Source: Gammaproteobacteria bacterium
GTDB taxonomy: Bacteria; Pseudomonadota; Gammaproteobacteria; Pseudomonadales; Azotimanducaceae
Assembly: GCA_028821405.1 (NCBI GenBank)
Contig: JAPPGK010000046.1
Span: 1 to 64,000, forward strand
Direction of reading: 5' to 3'
DNA length: 64,000 nt
Part shown: positions 57,453 to 64,000 of the stretch, piece by piece
Numbering within the stretch: position 1 is the first letter of the stretch
Layout of the letters: each line of letters starts with the position of its first letter
The notes under the pieces: generated by a model
Seen by the model: the letters and a program-made list of their open reading frames with translations, nothing else
Database searches by the model: none
Told to the model about the DNA's origin: nothing
Translations under genes and position numbers: made by a program

Positions 57453-60056
57453 CTACCGCTCGGGGTTGCGGTTTGGCGAGGGGTCTGATCCGCCGCCGGC
57501 TGCTTCCTTCAGGTCGTAGAGGACGGCGTGCGCATCCCTGGGCGACAGGGAATCCGGGTCGAGTTCTTCGAGGCGCTGCATCACTGCGGGTGCTGGACTC
57601 GCCGAGTCGCTACCTTCCACGTCGGCTAGGAGATCCTGGAAGAGGTCCATCTGCGGGGAAACACCGGCTTCGCGGTGGCGTTTCTCGAGTTCGGTCAGTC
57701 GCCGGCGCGCGTCGGCGAGTACCGCGCCCGGCACGCCCGCGAGTTTGGCGACCTCGATTCCGTAGCTCTGGCTTGCGGGCCCCTCCCGGACGCTGTGTAG
57801 AAACACCACCTCGCCTTGGTGTTCCACCGCATCGAGGTGGACATTGGCTGCGCTGTCTATTTCGGCCGGCAAGGCGGTCAGCTCGAAATAGTGCGTCGCG
57901 AACAGCGTGAAGGCCCCGATGGCGCGGGCAATGTGGTCCGCCGTGGCCCAGGCGAGGGCAAGACCATCGTAGGTGCTGGTCCCGCGTCCGATCTCGTCGA
58001 GCAGTACCAGACTGTGCGCGGTCGCGTTGTGCAGAATGTGGGCGGTCTCGCTCATCTCCACCATGAACGTCGAGCGGCCGCGCGCAAGGTCGTCGGAAGC
58101 GCCGATGCGGGTGAAGATCCGGTCGATGGGACCGATTCTGGCTGCCGTCGCCGGCACGAAACTGCCGGTATGCGCGAGCAGCGTGATCAATGCCGCCTGT
58201 CGCATATAGGTGGACTTCCCGCCCATGTTGGGGCCGGTGACGATCAGCATCCGTCGCGTGTCGGAGAGCGCTAGGTCGTTCGGTACGAACGGTTCGACGG
58301 ACTCGGCCTCGACCACGGGGTGGCGACCGCCTTCGACAACGAGAACCGGCTCATCGGTCAGCACGGGCCTTTCGAAGCGATGGCGGTCGGCGGCGATCGC
58401 GAATGCGGCGAGGACATCCAGCCGGGCGAGTTCCCGGGCGGCGGCGCGAAGGCCGTCGAGACCCCTCTGCAGGTTGGCGATCAGGATGTCGAACAGGACA
58501 CGCTCGCGGCGCAGGGCCTGGGCCTGGCTGGTCAGCGCTTCATCCTCGAACCGCTTGAGCTCCGGCATGATGTAGCGCTCGGCGTTCTTCAGGGTCTGCC
58601 GGCGCACGTACTCCGCGGGCATCTCGGTCGCGACGGCGCGCCCGGCCTCGATGTAGTAGCCGTGCACGCGGTTGTAGCCGACCTTAAGGTTCGCGATCCC
58701 GGTGCGCAGACGTTCGCGGGACTCCAGGTCGGCGAGCCAGTCCGCCGCGTTCTCCGTCAAGTCCTTGAGACGGTCCAGTTCGGCGTCGTAGCCGCGGGCG
58801 AACACGCCGCCGTCGCGGATCGTGGCGGGCGGATCGTCAACCAGTGCGCCAGCGAGCTCCTTGCACTCGGAATCGAACGACGGCAGGGCGGCGAAACGCG
58901 CGGCCAGGTCTCGATCGGCGAGATCGCCGACTAGCCGGTGGGCGCCAGGCATGGCGCGGAGCGCGAGGCGCAGCCTGCCGAGGTCGCGAGGCGATGCATT
59001 GCCGAGGCCGATGCGGCTGGTGATGCGCTCCATGTCGCCGATATCCGACAACACCGAGGTCAACTCGGCTGCGGCCCCGCTGTCCCGGATCGACGCCACG
59101 ACGGCCTGCCGGCGTGTGAGGGTTTCGTGATCGCGAACCGGGGCGTTGAGCCACGACTTCAGCAACCGTGCTCCCATGGCCGTCGCCGTGTGGTTCATTA
59201 CCGAGAACAGGGTGCCTGTGGCGTCGCCGTCGAGCCGACGGTCGATCTCCAGGTTGCGCCGGGTCTGGGCGTCCATCACCACGGTCTCGGCTTCGGCAAC
59301 GTGGTTGAGATGATCGACGAATCCCAGGGTTTGGCAACGCGCCGCCTGGGCATAGCGCAGCACGGCCGATGCGGCGCCGACGGACGCATCCGACGGTTCG
59401 AGGCCGAAGGCCCCGAGGTCGGCGACGCGGAAGTGGTCCATTAGGTGCCGCAAACCGAGACCGTTGTCGAACTCCAGCCCATCGCGCCGTTGCACAGGCA
59501 GTCCCGGGTCGACCTCGAGCTCTCCGGGCACGAGGACCTCGGCGGGCCTCAGACGCGCGAGAAGGGCGGCAAGTTCGGTTTGTCCCGCCGCGTCGCTGAA
59601 CGAGAACTCCCCCGATGCCAGGTTCAACCAGGCGACGCCGTAGCCGGTGGGCGCGGGATTCACCCCGGCGAGGACGCTGTCGCGCTCCGGGGCGAGCAGT
59701 CCGTCTTCCGCCAGGGTTCCCGGCGTCACGACACGTTGCACCTGCCTCTCCACCGGACCGCGGGTGGTGGCGGGATCGCCGATCTGCTCGCAGATGGCGA
59801 CGGCCTGACCCGCCTCCACGAGCTTGGCCAGGTAACCGTCGACGGCGTGGAAAGGAACCCCGGCCATGGGGATGGGGCTCCCGGCCGACTGCCCGCGTGC
59901 CGTCAACGTGATGTCGAGCAGGGTCGCGGCGCGCTTGGCATCGTCGTAGAACAGTTCATAGAAGTCGCCCATCCGGTAGAACAGCAGGGTGTCGGGGTAG
60001 CGCGCCTTGATGCGGAGGTACTGCTGCATCATGGGCGTGTGGGCGGCAAGGTCCAT
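57453..60056 (-). CDS. mutS: DNA mismatch repair protein MutS
   Basis: 867 residues from [17 protein letters not shown]. The mismatch-recognition motif is [16 protein letters not shown]. The C-terminal ATPase has Walker [15 protein letters not shown], the ABC-type signature region [11 protein letters not shown], and Walker [17 protein letters not shown]. The full length and all domains are present, so mismatch repair is likely intact. It is convergent with fdxA and divergent from recA. Confidence 0.97.
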   Translation of the reverse strand: MDLAAHTPMMQQYLRIKARYPDTLLFYRMGDFYELFYDDAKRAATLLDITLTARGQSAGSPIPMAGVPFHAVDGYLAKLVEAGQAVAICEQIGDPATTRGPVERQVQRVVTPGTLAEDGLLAPERDSVLAGVNPAPTGYGVAWLNLASGEFSFSDAAGQTELAALLARLRPAEVLVPGELEVDPGLPVQRRDGLEFDNGLGLRHLMDHFRVADLGAFGLEPSDASVGAASAVLRYAQAARCQTLGFVDHLNHVAEAETVVMDAQTRRNLEIDRRLDGDATGTLFSVMNHTATAMGARLLKSWLNAPVRDHETLTRRQAVVASIRDSGAAAELTSVLSDIGDMERITSRIGLGNASPRDLGRLRLALRAMPGAHRLVGDLADRDLAARFAALPSFDSECKELAGALVDDPPATIRDGGVFARGYDAELDRLKDLTENAADWLADLESRERLRTGIANLKVGYNRVHGYYIEAGRAVATEMPAEYVRRQTLKNAERYIMPELKRFEDEALTSQAQALRRERVLFDILIANLQRGLDGLRAAARELARLDVLAAFAIAADRHRFERPVLTDEPVLVVEGGRHPVVEAESVEPFVPNDLALSDTRRMLIVTGPNMGGKSTYMRQAALITLLAHTGSFVPATAARIGPIDRIFTRIGASDDLARGRSTFMVEMSETAHILHNATAHSLVLLDEIGRGTSTYDGLALAWATADHIARAIGAFTLFATHYFELTALPAEIDSAANVHLDAVEHQGEVVFLHSVREGPASQSYGIEVAKLAGVPGAVLADARRRLTELEKRHREAGVSPQMDLFQDLLADVEGSDSASPAPAVMQRLEELDPDSLSPRDAHAVLYDLKEAAGGGSDPSPNRNPER

Positions 60057-60070
60057 GGCCGGAGAGCGTA

Positions 60071-60104
60071 ACCGTAGGGGACCGGCTTGTCCCGTCCCGG
60101 CGCG
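60071..60104. repeat. GTAGGGG-family repeat, GACGGG subtype
   Basis: ACCGTAGGGGACCGGCTTGT followed by CCCGTCCCGGCGCG. It sits just upstream of mutS on the side facing recA. Confidence 0.65.
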
Positions 60105-60256
60105 TCCCGCGGGCCCGTTTCGAGAAGGCTCCGCATTCTCGCTACGGGGAAGAGGAGGCGGTGGCGATGGGCTCGCCGGATGATGGCATGTTGCCTTCGT
60201 TGTGAGTTGACAGCCCGATTGCACGTGAGATTCGGCTGAAATTGACGACGTGCCTC

Positions 60257-60285
60257 TTGACGTTGCTACTGACCAAATATACAGT
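60257..60285 (+). promoter_or_regulatory. recA promoter with a LexA (SOS) box
   Basis: CTGACCAAATATACAG (60269-60284) fits the gammaproteobacterial SOS box CTG-N10-CAG. It overlaps a promoter with TTGACG (60257-60262), 17-bp spacer and TACAGT (60280-60285), 46 bp before the recA start. LexA binding here would block transcription until DNA damage. Confidence 0.8.
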
Positions 60286-60331
60286 ACCGCATCAGACGTT
60301 GGCCGCACCGATTGACGATTAGGAGACTCCC

Positions 60332-61417
<1,086 letters not shown>

Positions 61418-61429
61418 TTTCGGCTTGCG

Positions 61430-61894
61430 GTGGCGAATCTCGAAAACTCGGAGACCGTACGGAACGCGGCCGTCAGGCTTCTCGCACGCCGCGAACATTC
61501 ACGGCGCGAACTTGCACAAAAACTCGCGCAACGGGGTCACCCGCGTGATCTGATCGAGGATGTCATCGACGGCCTCGCCGATGCGGGGATGCAGTCCGAC
61601 GAGCGTTTCGTTGAGACCTTCGTACGTTCCGCCGTCGCACGTGGCCAGGGGCCACTCAAGCTTCGGGCCCGTCTGCGCGAATGTGGCATCGAGGATGCTC
61701 TCGCGTCGGCAGCCATCGACCGCGACTTCGACGACTGGCGGGGCCTCGCATCTTCCGCCGTGGCCAAGCGCTTCGGTCCGGCACCGCCGGTCGACCGCGC
61801 GGACTGGGCGAAGCGCGCCCGGTTCCTGGCCAGCCGGGGTTTTTCGTCGGACATCGCGGCGCGCGCAATCGGCGATTTCGAGGGGTTGTCGTAG
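61430..61894 (+). CDS. recX: Regulatory protein RecX
   Basis: 154 residues, GTG start 12 nt after recA. Three-helix repeats typical of RecX are visible: LLARREHSRRELAQKLAQRGHP, IDGLADAGMQSDERFVETFVRSAVARGQGPLKLRARL, and KRARFLASRGFSSDIAARAI. It limits RecA filament growth. Confidence 0.92.
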   Translation: MANLENSETVRNAAVRLLARREHSRRELAQKLAQRGHPRDLIEDVIDGLADAGMQSDERFVETFVRSAVARGQGPLKLRARLRECGIEDALASAAIDRDFDDWRGLASSAVAKRFGPAPPVDRADWAKRARFLASRGFSSDIAARAIGDFEGLS

Positions 61895-61939
61895 GCCGGG
61901 GCTTGTTGCCCGCCGGGTGCCGACGTTGGGCACTCTCCC

Positions 61940-61968
61940 GGGCGACCCGTAGGGTTGTCCCCGCCCGA
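61940..61968. repeat. GTAGGGG-family repeat, degenerate
   Basis: GGGCGACCCGTAGGGTTGTC followed by CCCGCCCG. It lies in the 220-bp gap between recX and alaS, where nothing else is recognisable. Confidence 0.5.
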
Positions 61969-62114
61969 CGCCGTGCGTTTCCTCGGGCGAGCGCATTCCT
62001 CGCCCCGACGGTTGCCCATGGCGGCTTGGCAGCGGGGGAGGGGAGCGCGAACCTGCAAACGGTGCCACGAGAACACAAGTATACTTCCCGCCTTTTTTCG
62101 GGCCCGGTTCGGTC

Positions 62115-64000
62115 GTGAAGACCAACGAGATTCGCTCTGCCTTTCTCGATTTCTTCGAGCAACGAGGACACCGCGTGGTGCCGTCGAGTTCGCTCGTGCC
62201 CGCGAACGATCCCACCCTGCTGTTCACGAACTCGGGCATGGTCCAGTTCAAGGACGCTCTCACCGGGCGCGAACGGTTGGACTACCGTCGCGCGGTCAGT
62301 TGCCAGCGATGCGTCCGTGCCGGCGGCAAGCACAATGATCTCGAAAACGTCGGCTACACCGCCCGCCACCAGACCCTTTTCGAGATGCTCGGCAACTTCT
62401 CCTTCGGCGACTACTTCAAAGAGGACGCCATCACCTGGGCGTGGGAGTTCGTCACCGGCGTGCTTGCCCTATCCGAGAATCGAATTTGGGTCACGGTGCA
62501 CCCCACGGATCACGAGGCGAGGGAAATCTGGATCCGGAGAATCGGCCTGTCGCCGGAGCGGGTCATCGACCACGAGGACAATTTCTGGGCCATGGGCGAC
62601 ACCGGCCCCTGCGGGCCGGATTCCGAACTGTTCTACGACTTGGGTCCGGACGTCACGGGCGGACCGCCAGGCAGCCCGGATGAGGATGGAGACCGTTTCT
62701 CGGAGTTCTGGAACCTGGTCTTCCCCCAGTTCGACCGCGCCGCGGATGGGACGCTAACGCCCCTGGCAACCCCGGGCGTCGATACCGGCATGGGACTCGA
62801 ACGGGTGGCTGCCATCGTCCAGGGGGTCAAGAGCAGCTACGAGAATGACTTGCTCCGTCGCCTCGTGGTACGAGCGGGACGCTTTGCCCGGATGCGTGAC
62901 GAGGGCGCAATGCTTGCGAACCCATCGCTTCGCGTAATTGCCGACCACGTTCGCACCGCCACGTTCCTGATCGGAGACGGCGTCTTGCCGGGCAATGAGG
63001 ATCGGGCTTATGTATTGCGCCGGATAATCCGTCGTGCCCTGCGACACGGCCACAAGCTCGATATCCGGGAACCGTTCTTCCACCGCATGGTGGGGGACGT
63101 CGTGGAACTGATGGGCGACGCCTATCCCGGCATCGTTGCGGGCGCGGATGGCATCACCGAAGCCCTCGCAGACGAAGAGCGGCGGTTCGCGGCTACGCTG
63201 AGATCGGGCATGGTGCTCCTCGACGGCGCCATCGCCAAACTCGGCGACTCGACCATCCCGGGCGACATCGTGTTCAAGTTGTACGACACGTATGGCTTCC
63301 CTCCCGACCTGACGGCCGATGTGGCGCGGGAGCGGGGCTTGGCGGTCGACCAGGCGGGTTTCGACCGTGCGATGGAAGCCCAGCGCGAGCGGGGACGAGC
63401 GGCCGCCTCCCGTTTCAGCGCGAGTCTGGAACAGAGCATTCGTGTGGACTCGAAGGTTGCCTTCTCGGGGTATTCGCAGCACGAAGGTCAAGCCAGTGTG
63501 GTTGGCTTGTTCGAAGACGGTGTCGAAGTAGCCACACTAGGACGGGGTGCCACCGGCATCGTCCTGTTGGACGAGACGCCCTTCTACGCCGAGGCGGGCG
63601 GCCAGGTCGGCGACCGGGGCGTGATTGGCTCCCGGGATGGCGGCGTCCGCTTCGAGGTCGACGATACGACCCGGGGCGGCGACCAGCATCTGCATCACGG
63701 GCGCCTGGTCGCGGGTACGCTTCGGTCGGGAGATCACGTCGTGGCGGCCATCGACGGTGAGCGACGCGGGGAAACCGTACTCAACCATTCCGCGACGCAC
63801 CTCCTGCATGCGGCGTTGCGCGAAGTCCTCGGCAGCCACGTGGAGCAGAGAGGATCGCTGGTGGCGCCTGACCGCCTGCGCTTCGACTTCAGCCATCCGA
63901 AGCCGGTGACGGCGTGCGAACTGCAAAGGATCGAAGCCCTCGTCAACGATCGCATCCGCGACAACACCGAAACCGGCATCGAGGTGATGGACTTCGACGA
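62115..64000 (+). CDS. alaS: Alanyl-tRNA synthetase, 5' part (runs off the window)
   Basis: 628 codons visible from GTG 62115; the gene continues beyond 64000. Class II aminoacylation motifs are VPSSSLVPANDPTLLFTNSGMVQFKD and CQRCVRAGGKHNDLENVGYTARHQTLFEMLGNFSFGDYF. GDTGPCGPDSELFYD and GVDTGMGLERVAA follow, and the editing-domain zinc motif begins at LNHSATHLLHAALREVLG. Position after recX is the usual gammaproteobacterial order. No frameshift was seen in the visible part. Confidence 0.97.
   Translation, partial: MKTNEIRSAFLDFFEQRGHRVVPSSSLVPANDPTLLFTNSGMVQFKDALTGRERLDYRRAVSCQRCVRAGGKHNDLENVGYTARHQTLFEMLGNFSFGDYFKEDAITWAWEFVTGVLALSENRIWVTVHPTDHEAREIWIRRIGLSPERVIDHEDNFWAMGDTGPCGPDSELFYDLGPDVTGGPPGSPDEDGDRFSEFWNLVFPQFDRAADGTLTPLATPGVDTGMGLERVAAIVQGVKSSYENDLLRRLVVRAGRFARMRDEGAMLANPSLRVIADHVRTATFLIGDGVLPGNEDRAYVLRRIIRRALRHGHKLDIREPFFHRMVGDVVELMGDAYPGIVAGADGITEALADEERRFAATLRSGMVLLDGAIAKLGDSTIPGDIVFKLYDTYGFPPDLTADVARERGLAVDQAGFDRAMEAQRERGRAAASRFSASLEQSIRVDSKVAFSGYSQHEGQASVVGLFEDGVEVATLGRGATGIVLLDETPFYAEAGGQVGDRGVIGSRDGGVRFEVDDTTRGGDQHLHHGRLVAGTLRSGDHVVAAIDGERRGETVLNHSATHLLHAALREVLGSHVEQRGSLVAPDRLRFDFSHPKPVTACELQRIEALVNDRIRDNTETGIEVMDFD

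Overview
The window is GC-rich, tightly packed bacterial chromosome. The right third fixes the affiliation. It carries pyrG-kdsA-eno-ftsB-pcm-nlpD, then fdxA/mutS, a LexA-controlled recA-recX, and alaS running off the end. This is a condensed form of the gammaproteobacterial pyrG-to-recA neighbourhood. A FabY-type ketosynthase, a fused acetyl-CoA carboxylase, RF3 and a type A RNase P RNA agree with Gammaproteobacteria. I cannot place it more finely from sequence alone; an uncultured, probably marine or host-associated lineage is a guess.

Layout. 0-4.9 kb: a 65-bp tandem repeat, a fused ABC-2 permease/peptidase-like/golvesin-like protein, rnpB, and a ribbon-helix-helix regulator. 5.1-12.6 kb: a leucine/isovalerate-type catabolic operon (HMG-CoA lyase-like, acyl-CoA carboxylase carboxyltransferase, biotin carboxylase/BCCP, LiuC-like hydratase, exported amidohydrolase). 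Short direct duplications occur at three gene starts. 12.8-17.7 kb: FetB-like permease, aminoglycoside-phosphotransferase-fold protein, a truncated DUF222 gene behind a near-consensus promoter, ArsC, and a frameshifted AmpG-like MFS gene. 17.7-22.1 kb: five consecutive hairpins, a DUF4038 glycosidase-like protein, an LLM oxidoreductase, then an amidating-lyase-like propeller overlapping a glutaminyl cyclase.

22.2-28.6 kb: DAHP synthase, a conserved unknown, RF3, a SirB1-like protein, and a REP-associated (RAYT) transposase whose 3' end is duplicated 477 bp away and which is surrounded by its presumed REP sequences. 28.6-37.3 kb: a lipid-priming block of FabY-like synthase, thiolase and MoaB on the minus strand, divergent from a 1619-residue fused acetyl-CoA carboxylase. 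37.3-50 kb: beta-lactamase-fold hydrolase, two recently recombined Uma2 paralogues, an isolated hisH-hisF pair, a quinone oxidoreductase, a TonB receptor with an M14 peptidase, and MetY with an alpha/beta hydrolase. 50.2-64 kb: the conserved housekeeping block.

Two families of small palindromic repeats run through the window. One carries GTAGGGG plus a GC-rich hairpin and sits at gene ends. The other carries GGGACACCCAC and clusters around the RAYT gene. No CRISPR array, tRNA, rRNA or prophage was seen. rpoS, which usually lies between nlpD and fdxA in this neighbourhood, is absent there.
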